Positions 8,714-19,673 of a DNA stretch of 64,000 bases are shown in pieces. Within the stretch, counting starts at the first letter, position 1, and the number at the start of each line of letters is the position of its first letter. The stretch is taken from the NCBI GenBank assembly GCA_947473305.1, contig CANJCB010000019.1, forward strand, positions 17,748 to 81,747. Direction: 5' to 3'. This DNA is from Rhodospirillales bacterium. GTDB taxonomy: Bacteria; Pseudomonadota; Alphaproteobacteria; ATCC43930; CGMCC-115725. The notes under the pieces are model-generated. The model made no database searches, was not told the DNA's origin, and saw only the letters and a program-made list of their open reading frames with translations. The position numbers and the translations under genes are program-made.

Positions 8714-10534
8714 ATGCGCTTCGCCGCTCTTGCCGTTCTTGCCGCCTTGGTCATGGTCCCCGCCGCACAGGCTGCGGATTCGACAACCCGCCACGGGTTG
8801 TCCATCCACGGCGAGCTCAAATATCCTGCCAATTTTACCCATTTCGACTATGTGAACCCGGACGCGCCCAAGGGCGGTACGGTCCGCTATTCCGCGATAG
8901 GGACCTTCGATACCCTCAACCCTTATGTGATCAGGGGAGTGGCCGGACCTATTGTCTTCGACACGCTGACAGCCCCGGCGCAGGATGAAGCGTCAGTCGC
9001 CTATGGCCTGATCGCGGAAAGCTTCGAGATTCCGGCGGATCACACATCGGTCACTTTCCATCTGCGCCGGGAGGCGAAGTTCCAGGATGGAAGCCCCATC
9101 ACGCCCGAGGATGTGATCTGGACCCTTCAGATGCTGCGGGAGAAGGGCAAACCCTTTTACCGCAATTACTATGGGGATGTGACCAAGGCCGAGAAAATCG
9201 GCGACCACAGCGTCAAATTCTCCTTCAAGTCGAGCGACAACGCGGAATTGCCTCTCATTCTGGGACAATTGCCCGTCCTGTCGAAAGCCTATTGGAACGG
9301 CAAGGACTTTGAGGCCACCACCCTGGAAGCACCGCTACGCAGCGGCCCTTACAAGGTAGAGAGCCTGGAGCCCGGGCGCTCCATAACCTTTCGCCGGGAC
9401 CCCAACTACTGGGGCCAGAATCTGCCGGTCAACAAGGGCCGCAACAATTTCGACGTAATCCGTTACGACTACTACCGCGACAGTAATGTGGCGCTCGAAG
9501 CCTTCAAGGCGGATCAATACGACATCAGGCGCGAGAACAGCTCCAAGAACTGGTCGACGGGTTATGATTCTCCGGCCCTCAAAGCCGGGCTTTTCAAGAT
9601 GGAAGCGATCCCGAACGAAGTTCCGACGGGGATGCAGGCCTTCGGCTTCAACCTCCGCAACGAGCTTTTCAAGGATCCGAAGGTGCGTCAGGCGCTGGCC
9701 TATGCCTTCGATTTCGAATGGTCCAACAAGAATCTCTTCTATGGGATGTATAGCCGGACCAAGAGCTATTTTTCTAACTCGGAACTCGCCTCTCAGGGCC
9801 TGCCGAGTGTCGACGAGCTGGCGGTTCTTGAGAAATACAAGGATCGCCTACCGCCGGAGGTTTTCTCCAAGACTTACGAACCACCCAAGACCGATGCTAC
9901 CGGCAATATTCGGGACAACCTAAGGGAAGGCCTGCGGCTCCTGAAGGAGGCCGGTTGGACCGTGAAGGGCAAGAACCTCGTCAACGACAAGACCGGCAAG
10001 CCCTTCACTTTCGAGATACTGCTTTACGAACCCGTCTTCGAGCGGATCGCGCTCCCCTTCAAGCAGAACCTCGAACGCCTGGGCATCACCATGAATATCC
10101 GCACCGTGGATATCGCCCAATACCAGAAGCGCATGGACGACCGCGATTTCGAGATGGCGATCGTGAGTTTCCCCCAATCGGATTCTCCCGGCAACGAGCA
10201 GCGGGATTACTGGAGTTCGGCCGCCGCCAAGGATCCGGCAAGCCGCAACGAGCTCGGCATTGCCGATCCCGTGATCGACGAGTTGATCGAGCTCCTCATC
10301 CAATCGCCCGATCACAAGACGCTGGTGACCCGGGTCCGCGCGCTCGACCGTGTGCTGCTCTGGGGATTCTACACCATCCCGCAGTGGCACTATTCCAAGT
10401 TCAATGTCGCGGCCTGGGAGCGTTTCGGCCGGCCCGCCAAGGCGCCCAAATACGAGGTGGGCCTCGACACCTGGTGGTGGGACCAGAAAAAGGCGGATGC
10501 GACGGCCAAGCGCGAACCCCAGGTCGTCAAATAG
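8714..10534 (+). CDS. yejA: Peptide ABC transporter periplasmic binding protein, YejA-like
   Basis: 606 residues with a clear Sec signal peptide (MRFAALAVLAALVMVPAAQA). The rest is an SBP_bac_5 family solute-binding protein: HGLSIHGELKYPANFTHFDY, GTFDTLNPYVIRG, and later RQALAYAFDFEW. I chose ATG 8714 because AGGGATGGG lies just before it and the signal peptide starts cleanly there; ATG 8681 is possible. It is the first gene of yejABEF, an importer known in proteobacteria for oligopeptides and microcin C-like peptides. Confidence 0.9.
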   Translation: MRFAALAVLAALVMVPAAQAADSTTRHGLSIHGELKYPANFTHFDYVNPDAPKGGTVRYSAIGTFDTLNPYVIRGVAGPIVFDTLTAPAQDEASVAYGLIAESFEIPADHTSVTFHLRREAKFQDGSPITPEDVIWTLQMLREKGKPFYRNYYGDVTKAEKIGDHSVKFSFKSSDNAELPLILGQLPVLSKAYWNGKDFEATTLEAPLRSGPYKVESLEPGRSITFRRDPNYWGQNLPVNKGRNNFDVIRYDYYRDSNVALEAFKADQYDIRRENSSKNWSTGYDSPALKAGLFKMEAIPNEVPTGMQAFGFNLRNELFKDPKVRQALAYAFDFEWSNKNLFYGMYSRTKSYFSNSELASQGLPSVDELAVLEKYKDRLPPEVFSKTYEPPKTDATGNIRDNLREGLRLLKEAGWTVKGKNLVNDKTGKPFTFEILLYEPVFERIALPFKQNLERLGITMNIRTVDIAQYQKRMDDRDFEMAIVSFPQSDSPGNEQRDYWSSAAAKDPASRNELGIADPVIDELIELLIQSPDHKTLVTRVRALDRVLLWGFYTIPQWHYSKFNVAAWERFGRPAKAPKYEVGLDTWWWDQKKADATAKREPQVVK

Positions 10535-10537
10535 CCG

Positions 10538-11629
10538 ATGCTGGCCTATATCATCCGGCGCGTGCTGCTGATCGTGCCGACCCTCTTCGCGATCATGGTG
10601 GTCAATTTCATTATCGTGCAGGCCGCCCCCGGCGGTCCGGTGGAGCAGACGATCGCTCTGCTAAAAGGGAATAGCGGCAGCGCTACCGAACGCTTTTCAG
10701 GCAGTCAGGACGATCCGGGGACCCGGCAGCAGAACGCGGCAAGCGACAGCCGTTACCGAGGCGCGCGCGGCCTCGACCCCGCTTTGATCAAGGAGCTCGA
10801 GCGGCAATACGGCTTCGACAAGCCGCCGCTGGAACGCTTCGCGCTGATGATGCGCAACTATCTGACCTTCGATTTCGGAAAGAGCTTCTTCCGGGATCGC
10901 TCGGTGACGGATCTGATCATCGAAAAACTGCCGGTTTCGATTTCGCTCGGGCTCTGGACGACCTTTCTCACCTATCTCATCTCGATCCCGCTAGGCATCC
11001 GGAAAGCGGTGAAGGACGGATCGACCTTCGATCTCTGGACCAGCTCGGTCCTGATCGTCGGCTATGCGATCCCCTCCTTTCTCTTCGCGATTCTGCTGAT
11101 CGTGCTTTTCGCGGGCGGCAGCTACTGGAACTTCTTCCCCCTGCGCAACCTCACTTCCGACAACTGGGCGACCCTTTCCTGGACGGGACGCAGCCTCGAC
11201 TATCTCTGGCACATCACCCTGCCCGTCATAGCTCTGGTGATCGGCAGCTTCGCGACCTTGACCATGCTGACCAAGAATTCCTTCATCGAAGAGATCAACA
11301 AGCAATATGTCGTGACAGCCCGGGCGAAGGGTCTCTCCGATGGCCGCGTGCTCTACGGCCATGTCTTCCGCAACGCCATGCTGCTCGTGATCGCAGGCTT
11401 TCCGGCCGCCTTCATCGGTATTCTCTTCACCGGATCCCTTCTTATCGAAGTGATCTTCACCCTGGACGGGATGGGCTACCTCGGTTTCCAGGCGGCGATC
11501 GGGCGCGATTATCCGATTATGTTCGGGTCGCTCTACATCTATACCCTCATCGGGCTGGTTCTGACCCTCGTTACCGACATTACCTATATGCTCGTCGATC
11601 CCCGCATCGACTTTGGGAAGCGAACATGA
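10538..11629 (+). CDS. yejB: Peptide ABC transporter inner-membrane permease, YejB-like
   Basis: 363 residues with the DppB-type layout: an N-terminal helix ([19 protein letters not shown]), a periplasmic segment, then five helices. The EAA-type loop around [23 protein letters not shown] contacts the ATPase. The gene follows yejA by 3 nt and overlaps yejE by 4 nt. It forms the membrane pore with YejE. Confidence 0.9.
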   Translation: MLAYIIRRVLLIVPTLFAIMVVNFIIVQAAPGGPVEQTIALLKGNSGSATERFSGSQDDPGTRQQNAASDSRYRGARGLDPALIKELERQYGFDKPPLERFALMMRNYLTFDFGKSFFRDRSVTDLIIEKLPVSISLGLWTTFLTYLISIPLGIRKAVKDGSTFDLWTSSVLIVGYAIPSFLFAILLIVLFAGGSYWNFFPLRNLTSDNWATLSWTGRSLDYLWHITLPVIALVIGSFATLTMLTKNSFIEEINKQYVVTARAKGLSDGRVLYGHVFRNAMLLVIAGFPAAFIGILFTGSLLIEVIFTLDGMGYLGFQAAIGRDYPIMFGSLYIYTLIGLVLTLVTDITYMLVDPRIDFGKRT

Positions 11630-12719
11630 CATCGGCCGACAAAACGGCCGAGACGGGCGTCATCCAGACAGGGCCGGTCCAGGACAAGTTTCTGGGGATC
11701 CCCATCAAGGCGATGACGCGGCGGCGGCTCGCGAATTTCCGTGCCAACAAGCGTGGGTTCTGGTCGCTCTGGATCTTTCTCATTCTCTTCGTTCTTTCGC
11801 TCGGCGCGGAGCTGGTCGCCAACGACAAGCCTTTTCTGGTGCGCTACGACGGCGGCTGGTACTTTCCGGCTTTCGTGAGCTATCCCGAAACCACCTTCGG
11901 CGGCGACCTGCCGACCGAGACGGATTATCGCGATCGCTTCGTCGAGAGCCAGATCCGGGACAAGGGCTGGATACTCTGGCCCCCGGTTCCCTTCAGCTAT
12001 GCGACGATCAACTACGAACTTCCCACCCCCGCGCCGTCACCGCCCACCGCGGTCAATTGGCTCGGCACGGACGACCAAGGGCGCGACGTGGTCGCGCGGC
12101 TGATATATGGCTTCCGGATCTCGGTTCTCTTCGGCCTCACCCTTACGGTCCTGAGCTCGGTCATCGGCATCGCGGCGGGTGCGGTGCAGGGTTATTTCGG
12201 CGGACTGATCGATCTGCTCTTCCAGCGCTTCATCGAAGTATGGTCGGGCTTGCCGACTCTCTATCTTCTGATCATCCTGGCGAGCATCGTGCAGCCTAAT
12301 TTCTGGTGGCTCCTGGGGATCATGCTGCTCTTTTCCTGGATGGGACTGGTCAACCTCGTCCGCGCGGAATTCCTGCGCGCCCGGAATTTCGACTACGTCC
12401 GAGCGGCCCGCGCGCTGGGCGTGTCCGATCCGGTCATCATCGTCCGCCATGTCCTTCCCAACGCCATGGTAGCCACCCTCACCTTTCTGCCTTTCATCCT
12501 CAGCGGTTCGGTCACAACGCTCACCGCCCTCGATTTTCTGGGCTTCGGCCTTCCTATCGGTTCTCCCTCGCTGGGCGAGCTTTTGAATCAGGGTAAGAAC
12601 AATCTCCAGGCGCCCTGGCTCGGCATCGCCGGCTTCCTGGTCGTGGCGATCATGCTGAGCCTGCTGGTCTTCATCGGCGAGGCCGTGCGCGACGCCTTCG
12701 ACCCCCGAAAGCTCACCAC

Positions 12720-12723
<4 letters not shown>
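11626..12723 (+). CDS. yejE: Peptide ABC transporter inner-membrane permease, YejE-like
   Basis: 365 residues of the DppC type. It has an N-terminal cytoplasmic tail and one helix ([20 protein letters not shown]), a long periplasmic loop characteristic of YejE, then a five-helix permease domain. The EAA motif is [39 protein letters not shown] is a DppC-family signature. It overlaps yejB and yejF by 4 nt each, as expected for one translation-coupled operon. Confidence 0.9.
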
Positions 12724-14363
<1,640 letters not shown>

Positions 14364-14368
14364 ATTTT

Positions 14369-15295
14369 ATGGCGTTGCTGTTCCACTCCAAAATCGACTC
14401 TTCCGAGGAATTCGGGGCGGTACTGGCGAGCGAGCTGCCGGGCACCGAATTCCGCGTCTGGCCCGATATCGGAGATCCTGCCGAGATCGAGGCGGCGGTG
14501 GTCTGGCGTCCCCCGCCGGGCGTCCTCGCGGCGCTGCCCAATCTGCAGCTCATCTGCGCGCTCGGAGCCGGCGTCGACGCCCTGCTCGCCGACGAGACCT
14601 TGCCGGCGGTGCCCGTCGTGCGGCTGGTCGACGACCATCTGACGACCTCGATGTCGGAATATGTGATCCTCCAGGTCATGCGTTTTCACCGGCTGGATCA
14701 CGAATATCTGGCGCAGCAGCGGGCGGGGGTCTGGAAGATCCTGCCGCCGCGCATCGCGGAGGAGCGCAAGGTCGGCATGCTCGGGATGGGGGTGCTCGGC
14801 ACGGCGGCGGCGCAAAAGCTGCGCCATATCGGTTTCGATGTGGCGGGTTGGAGCCGCAGCCCGCGACGGATCGAGGGCGTTCCGACCTTTCACGGCCCGG
14901 AGGGGCTCGACGCGCTGCTCGAACGCAGCGAAATCCTGGTCTGCCTGCTCCCGCTGACCGCCGATACCCAGGACATCCTGAACGCCTCGCTTTTCCGCAA
15001 GCTGCCGAAAGGGGCGGTGCTCATCAATTGCGGCCGGGGCAAGCATCTGGTGGAAGAAGACCTGATCCCGGCGCTGGACTCCGGGCAGCTCTCGGCTGCG
15101 GCGCTTGACGTCTTCCGGGAGGAGCCGCTCTCCCCAAAACATCCCTTTTGGTCCCATTCCGGGATCTTTATCTCCCCTCATGTGGCGAGCCAGACCAATG
15201 CGGGAACCGCCGGCCGCGCCATCGCCGACAATATCCGGCGCATGCGGTCGGGCCGGCCGCTGCTCAACCAGGTCGATATACGCAAGGGCTATTAG
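14369..15295 (+). CDS. ghrA: Glyoxylate/hydroxypyruvate reductase A-like dehydrogenase
   Basis: 308 residues of the D-isomer-specific 2-hydroxyacid dehydrogenase family. The NAD(P)-binding motif is VGMLGMGVLGTAAA. The catalytic Arg is in LINCGRGKHLVEEDL, with a downstream Glu (FREEPLSPKHPFW) and His (SPHVASQT). The overall pattern matches GhrA, which reduces glyoxylate and hydroxypyruvate. It starts 5 nt after yejF and may be in the same transcript. Its 3' end overlaps the convergent aminopeptidase gene by 4 nt. Confidence 0.85.
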   Translation: MALLFHSKIDSSEEFGAVLASELPGTEFRVWPDIGDPAEIEAAVVWRPPPGVLAALPNLQLICALGAGVDALLADETLPAVPVVRLVDDHLTTSMSEYVILQVMRFHRLDHEYLAQQRAGVWKILPPRIAEERKVGMLGMGVLGTAAAQKLRHIGFDVAGWSRSPRRIEGVPTFHGPEGLDALLERSEILVCLLPLTADTQDILNASLFRKLPKGAVLINCGRGKHLVEEDLIPALDSGQLSAAALDVFREEPLSPKHPFWSHSGIFISPHVASQTNAGTAGRAIADNIRRMRSGRPLLNQVDIRKGY

Positions 15296-16665
15296 CCGAA
15301 CTTCGCCTTGATCATGGCATAGAGCGCGCGCAGCGATTGCGCTTCGCCGCCTTCGGGACGGCCAGGACGGCTGCCCGGGTTCCAGGCCATCATGTCGATA
15401 TGAGCCCAGGGCGTCGTCTTGGCGATGAAGCCTTCGAGATAGAGCGCCGCCACGATGGCCCCGGCAAAGGGCGATTCCGATACGTTGTTGATATCCGCCA
15501 CCGGGCTCTTGAACATCTTGCGATAAGGCTGCCAGAGGGGCAGGCGCCAGAGCGGATCGGCCTCCGCCTCTGCCGCTTTCATGAGATCCGCCGCCACACC
15601 GTCGTCGTTGGCGAAAAGCGCCGGCATATCGGGTCCCAGCGCCGCCCGTGCGGCGCCGGTCAGGGTCGCGCAATCGATCAGCAGGTCGGGCTTCTCGGTA
15701 TCGGCCTCGGCCAGCGCGTCGCAAAGCACGAGGCGGCCTTCGGCGTCGGTGTTCCCGACCTCCACGGTGATGCCTTTGCGGGTTTTTATCACGTCGAGCG
15801 GGCGGAAGGAGGTGGAGGAGACGAAATTCTCCACCGCCGGCACCAGTACCCTGAGCCGCACCGGCAGCTTGGCGTCCATGATCGCCGAGGCGAGCCCCAG
15901 CACCACGGCGGCTCCGCCCATGTCCTTCTTCATCAGGCGCATCCCGCTCGAAGGCTTGAGATCCAAGCCTCCGCTGTCGAAACAGACGCCTTTGCCGACC
16001 AGCGTCACCTTGGGGTGCGAGGCGTCGCCCCAGGTGATGTCGATAAGCCGGGGCGCCCGGGCGCTGCCCCGCCCAACTGCATGGATCGTCGGATAATTCT
16101 CGCGCAGCAAAGCGTCGCCTTCGATCACAGCGCAGGTGGCCCCCGCCTTGCGGGCCATATCACCCGCAGCGGCAGCAAGCTCCGCCGGCCCCATGTCCTC
16201 GGCGGGCGTGTTGATGAGATCGCGCGCAAAGCTCATGGCCTGCGCGAGCCGCTCCACCTCCCCGCGATCGGCTTCCTTGGGCCAGACCAGATCGGCGAAG
16301 CCGCTCGAGGGTTTCCTGTAGCGGTCGAAGGAATAGCAGGCGAGCGCCCAGCCGAGCGCCGCCCCCGTCGCGGCGTCGCGGTCGAGCTTGGCGTCAATCT
16401 TGTAAGATCCCTCGGGAAGCTTGGCGGGAAGGCCCGCATAGCTCCAGATCCGGTCGTCCGAGGCCACGCCGACCAGGACCCGTGACAGAGCGCCGTCGGC
16501 AGCGGGAATGAGCGCCGTTTCCCCGACCTCGCCCTTGAAACCGACCGCCTCCACCCAGCGTTGGCCCGCCGGATCCAGCCCTTTCAGCGCCTTGCCCAGC
16601 TTTCCGGAAACGACAGGGGTCAGCGGGATGGCGTCGCGGGCATCCGCGAGGAGATGAAACGGCAC
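15292..16665 (-). CDS. M17 leucyl aminopeptidase family protein
   Basis: 457 residues. The M17 C-terminal catalytic domain carries the family signature NTDAEGRLVLCDAL and metal ligands in VTLVGKGVCFDSGGLDLK, with KKDMGGAA. The N-terminal domain is short and divergent, as in PepB/LAP-like alphaproteobacterial members. It is a cytoplasmic, two-metal enzyme removing N-terminal residues from peptides, which fits with the nearby peptide importer, though they are on opposite strands and not an operon. Confidence 0.92.
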   Translation of the reverse strand: MPFHLLADARDAIPLTPVVSGKLGKALKGLDPAGQRWVEAVGFKGEVGETALIPAADGALSRVLVGVASDDRIWSYAGLPAKLPEGSYKIDAKLDRDAATGAALGWALACYSFDRYRKPSSGFADLVWPKEADRGEVERLAQAMSFARDLINTPAEDMGPAELAAAAGDMARKAGATCAVIEGDALLRENYPTIHAVGRGSARAPRLIDITWGDASHPKVTLVGKGVCFDSGGLDLKPSSGMRLMKKDMGGAAVVLGLASAIMDAKLPVRLRVLVPAVENFVSSTSFRPLDVIKTRKGITVEVGNTDAEGRLVLCDALAEADTEKPDLLIDCATLTGAARAALGPDMPALFANDDGVAADLMKAAEAEADPLWRLPLWQPYRKMFKSPVADINNVSESPFAGAIVAALYLEGFIAKTTPWAHIDMMAWNPGSRPGRPEGGEAQSLRALYAMIKAKFG

Positions 16666-16808
16666 CGGTAAATCCTCCAGCGAGCGAAAGAAGGCAGAAT
16701 GCTCCGCTGGTTAACACTTGGAAAGGGGAAGCGTCACCCGCGCGGACAGGTTGCGCCGCGCCCCTCTCCAAGCCACATTGAAGGACCGAAAGAAGTCCGG
16801 AGAGCGGT

Positions 16809-17462
16809 ATGGCCGAGTTCACCCTTGTCGTCGGCAACAAGAATTACTCGTCCTGGTCGCTGCGCGCCTGGCTGATGTTGAAGCAGGCCGAGGTGGATTT
16901 CGACGAAGAGCTGATCCCGCTTTATACGCCCGGCAGCCGCAACGAGTTGATGCGGCTGTCCCCTTCGGGACGCGTGCCGGTGCTGCGGCACGGCGATCTC
17001 ACGATCTGGGAGACCATCGCGATCGGGGAATACCTGGCCGAACTTTCCCCTCTCGCGGGACTCTGGCCCAAAGCGAAAGAGGCGCGGGCGGTGGCGCGGG
17101 CGGTGAGCGCCGAGATGCACGCGGGCTTTGCCGCCCTTCGCGGCCATTTTCCCATGAACATGCGGTCGGCTTTCCCCAATCGGCCGCCCACACCCGAAGC
17201 GCAGACAGACATCAACAGGATCGAGGCGATCTGGCGGGATTGCCGCAAGCGCTTTGGCGGCGAGGGGGATTTTCTCCTCGGAAGCCTGAGCATCGCCGAC
17301 GCCATGTATGCGCCGGTGGTCAGCCGCTTCCGCACCTATAAGATCGACCTGGACGCCGAGGCACAGCGTTATGCGGACGCCATCTGGGCCTTGCCGGCAT
17401 TTCAGGAATGGCTGACCGCCGCCGGGAACGAGCCGATGATTATCGAAGAGGCGGAATTCTGA
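16809..17462 (+). CDS. Glutathione S-transferase family protein
   Basis: 217 residues. The N-terminal thioredoxin-like domain (LVVGNKNYSSWSLRAWLML with a probable catalytic Ser/Tyr, then PSGRVPVLRHGDLTIWETIAI) includes the glutathione-binding cis-Pro and ES-like region. The C-terminal helical domain includes the FLLGSLSIADAMYAPV motif (N-capping box). It resembles bacterial GSTs of unknown substrate. It stands alone, divergent from the aminopeptidase. Confidence 0.88.
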   Translation: MAEFTLVVGNKNYSSWSLRAWLMLKQAEVDFDEELIPLYTPGSRNELMRLSPSGRVPVLRHGDLTIWETIAIGEYLAELSPLAGLWPKAKEARAVARAVSAEMHAGFAALRGHFPMNMRSAFPNRPPTPEAQTDINRIEAIWRDCRKRFGGEGDFLLGSLSIADAMYAPVVSRFRTYKIDLDAEAQRYADAIWALPAFQEWLTAAGNEPMIIEEAEF

Positions 17463-17600
17463 CCCAAACCCGCCGAGTCGTGACAATAAAGCCTCACCTG
17501 GGAAGATTAGCGGCGATTCACGCACTGCACCATTGACCATTACGGCGGAATGCGCCCAAATATCCCCCTTTAATTGATGTGGCGAAATCTAGGCGGGCGT

Positions 17601-18260
17601 ATGGGTAGGGGAAAAGAGTTCAGGCCTCCGCGGCGGCGTGGCTTCGACGACGACGAGTTTTCAATGCGCGGGATGCCGGAAGCACCCCGAGGCGCTCCGC
17701 GATCCCCCTACGGTGGAAGCGGTTTCTCCTCCGCTCCCAGCGCACCGATGCAGCCCTCGGGCCCGACCGTCGATGCGACCGTCAAATGGTTCAATCCGGA
17801 AAAGGGCTTCGGCTTTGCCGAGCTTGCGGATGGAACAGGCGACGCGTTCCTTCATATCGCGGTTCTGGAAGCGGCCGGCCATCGTGCGGTATCTCCGGGC
17901 GCAACTCTGAAAGTCACCACGGGCCAGGGCCAAAAGGGCCGGCAGATCACCCAGGTGCTTTCCGTTGACGACAGCACGGCTACGGCCGCTCCGCCCCGTC
18001 GCGACAGCGCCCCCCGCTCTCCCCGGCCGTCCTTCAACGCGGCCGACGCCACCGAGATGTCCGGTACCGTCAAGTGGTACAACCGCGACAAGGGCTTCGG
18101 CTTCGTCTCGACCGGCGGTGGCGGCAAGGACGTTTTCGTCCATGTCTCGGTGCTTCAGCGTGCAGGCTTGACCGAGCTTGCCGAGGGCCAGCAGGTTTCC
18201 ATGCAGGTCGTGGAAACTCCGAAGGGCCGGGAAGCCACCTCGATTTCGGCCGACGGCTAG
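17601..18260 (+). CDS. Cold-shock-domain protein with two CSDs
   Basis: About 219 residues. A basic, Gly/Arg/Pro-rich N-terminus leads to CSD1 (ATVKWFNPEKGFGFAE with AFLHI), a low-complexity linker, then CSD2 (GTVKWYNRDKGFGFVS with VFVHVSVL). Both carry RNP1-like KGFGF and RNP2-like FxH motifs, so both should bind single-stranded nucleic acid. Double-CSD proteins are common in alphaproteobacteria as RNA chaperones. The start is taken at ATG 17601; ATG 17577 is possible. Single gene. Confidence 0.9.
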   Translation: MGRGKEFRPPRRRGFDDDEFSMRGMPEAPRGAPRSPYGGSGFSSAPSAPMQPSGPTVDATVKWFNPEKGFGFAELADGTGDAFLHIAVLEAAGHRAVSPGATLKVTTGQGQKGRQITQVLSVDDSTATAAPPRRDSAPRSPRPSFNAADATEMSGTVKWYNRDKGFGFVSTGGGGKDVFVHVSVLQRAGLTELAEGQQVSMQVVETPKGREATSISADG

Positions 18261-18270
18261 ACCCTAAGCC

Positions 18271-18609
18271 TTATTTAGGCTGCAAGCGCTGATCGCCACC
18301 TGGCGTGCCGGGTGGCGGGATCACGGGCGTGCTGTTCGGTTCCGGCACCGGAACAGGCTTGTGAATCTCGTCATCGCCGGTCGGCGGCGGCGCCACCACG
18401 CCATTGGTGCGGGCAAGCTCCTTGCTGAGCGATTCATCGTTGGGCCTGCGGTCCTTGTCGTCTTTCATCCCGGGGACAGGGACGCTACGCTCCTGAACGC
18501 CGCCCTGCGTGGCCGGAGGCGGAGCCATGGGCGCCTGCGCCGAAGCGACGACACAGGAGCCGGCGATCCCGGCCAGCAGGACGAGAGCGCCGAAGGATGG
18601 ATTTCGCAT
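18271..18609 (-). CDS. Small secreted proline-rich protein of unknown function
   Basis: 112 residues with a signal peptide (FGALVLLAGIAGSCVVASAQA). The mature part is short, hydrophilic and rich in Pro, Gly and charged residues (MAPPPATQGG, VPVPEPN, PPPGTPGG), without recognisable fold or Cys after cleavage. It is probably an exported, intrinsically disordered periplasmic protein. It is convergent with the cold-shock gene. No family recognised. Confidence 0.6.
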   Translation of the reverse strand: MRNPSFGALVLLAGIAGSCVVASAQAPMAPPPATQGGVQERSVPVPGMKDDKDRRPNDESLSKELARTNGVVAPPPTGDDEIHKPVPVPEPNSTPVIPPPGTPGGDQRLQPK

Positions 18610-18684
18610 GACGCATCTCCTTTCTCCCCTTCAGAACCCCGTCGCGGACAGATCCGTTCCCGCCAAGCCGCGGTGCGTCCTGTC

Positions 18685-19464
18685 ATGACCGTCGATCTCG
18701 CGGTCTTGGAGCAGGGGACCGACCAAGGCATTCCGCCCCTCGTCATCCTCCACGGACTGTTCGGTTCGGGCCGAAATTGGCAGAGCATCGCCCGCGCCCT
18801 GGCCGCGACGCGCCGGGTTCTGGCTTTCGACCTGCGCAATCACGGCGCCTCGCCCTGGGCTCCCACCATGTCCTATCCGGAAATGGCCGAGGATGTCTGG
18901 GCGGCACTCGCCGCGCGCGGCATTTCCGAAGCCGCTCTGCTGGGGCATAGCATGGGAGGGAAGATCGCCATGGTCATGGCCCTCGACCGACCGCAATTCG
19001 TGGAGCGACTCGCCGTGGTCGATATCGCGCCGACCGCGCATGCCCCGATCCACCGGCCGCTGATCGAGGCGATGCGGAACCTCGATCTGACCGATAATCC
19101 GCGACGAAGCGAAGCCGAAGCCCGTCTCGAAGCGACTGTCCCGGAGGCGGGTGTCCGTCAATTCCTGGTTCAAAACCTCGTGACAGAGGACGGCGGCCTG
19201 CGTTGGAGAATTAATCTCCAGGCGATCGAAGCGTCGCTGACCGAGCTTTCCGGCTTTCCCGCCAGCTATGCGGAAAAACGCTATGAAGGCCCCACCCTGA
19301 TCGTCGCCGGCGGCCGTTCGACTTATATAAAAAGGGCCGATAAACCCGTTTTCTCCCGATTTTTCCCGAATTTGCGCCTCGTGGAGATCCCCGATGCCGG
19401 CCATTGGGTCCATGCCGAACAGCCCCGGGCCTTTCTCGATGCGGTCGGTCCCTTCCTCGGATGA
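18685..19464 (+). CDS. Alpha/beta hydrolase, YbfF-like esterase
   Basis: 259 residues. Alpha/beta-hydrolase core with VILHGLFGSGRNW (oxyanion HG), FDLRNHGASPW, the nucleophile elbow GHSMGGK, and a C-terminal catalytic His in DAGHWVHAEQP. The motif set matches the YbfF/ABHD11 group of cytoplasmic esterases. Start at ATG 18685 (MTVDLAVLEQ); the open frame extends upstream but without coding character. The AT-rich stretch after it (19465-19673) separates it from the multiheme operon. Confidence 0.85.
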   Translation: MTVDLAVLEQGTDQGIPPLVILHGLFGSGRNWQSIARALAATRRVLAFDLRNHGASPWAPTMSYPEMAEDVWAALAARGISEAALLGHSMGGKIAMVMALDRPQFVERLAVVDIAPTAHAPIHRPLIEAMRNLDLTDNPRRSEAEARLEATVPEAGVRQFLVQNLVTEDGGLRWRINLQAIEASLTELSGFPASYAEKRYEGPTLIVAGGRSTYIKRADKPVFSRFFPNLRLVEIPDAGHWVHAEQPRAFLDAVGPFLG

Positions 19465-19673
19465 AATCGTCTCAACTTAACGTCTCTATTAATTTACCCT
19501 AAATCGGTAGGCACGAGACTTTGGCATTGCGCGATCTCTTGGAGATGAAGTCTTCAATTGCGCCTTATCATTTGCTGTCATTACAATTTGACGCTTGCAG
19601 CGGCTCACGATAAGCTGGCCGCAAGGCAGTACGCGCTTGCAGGGAGCGTGTAAGGGGTTCCGCGTGGGGGATT

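Noticed and set aside
15148..16485. 445-codon plus-strand frame over the aminopeptidase
   Set aside because: The minus-strand frame has the full M17 signature; this frame is a shadow.
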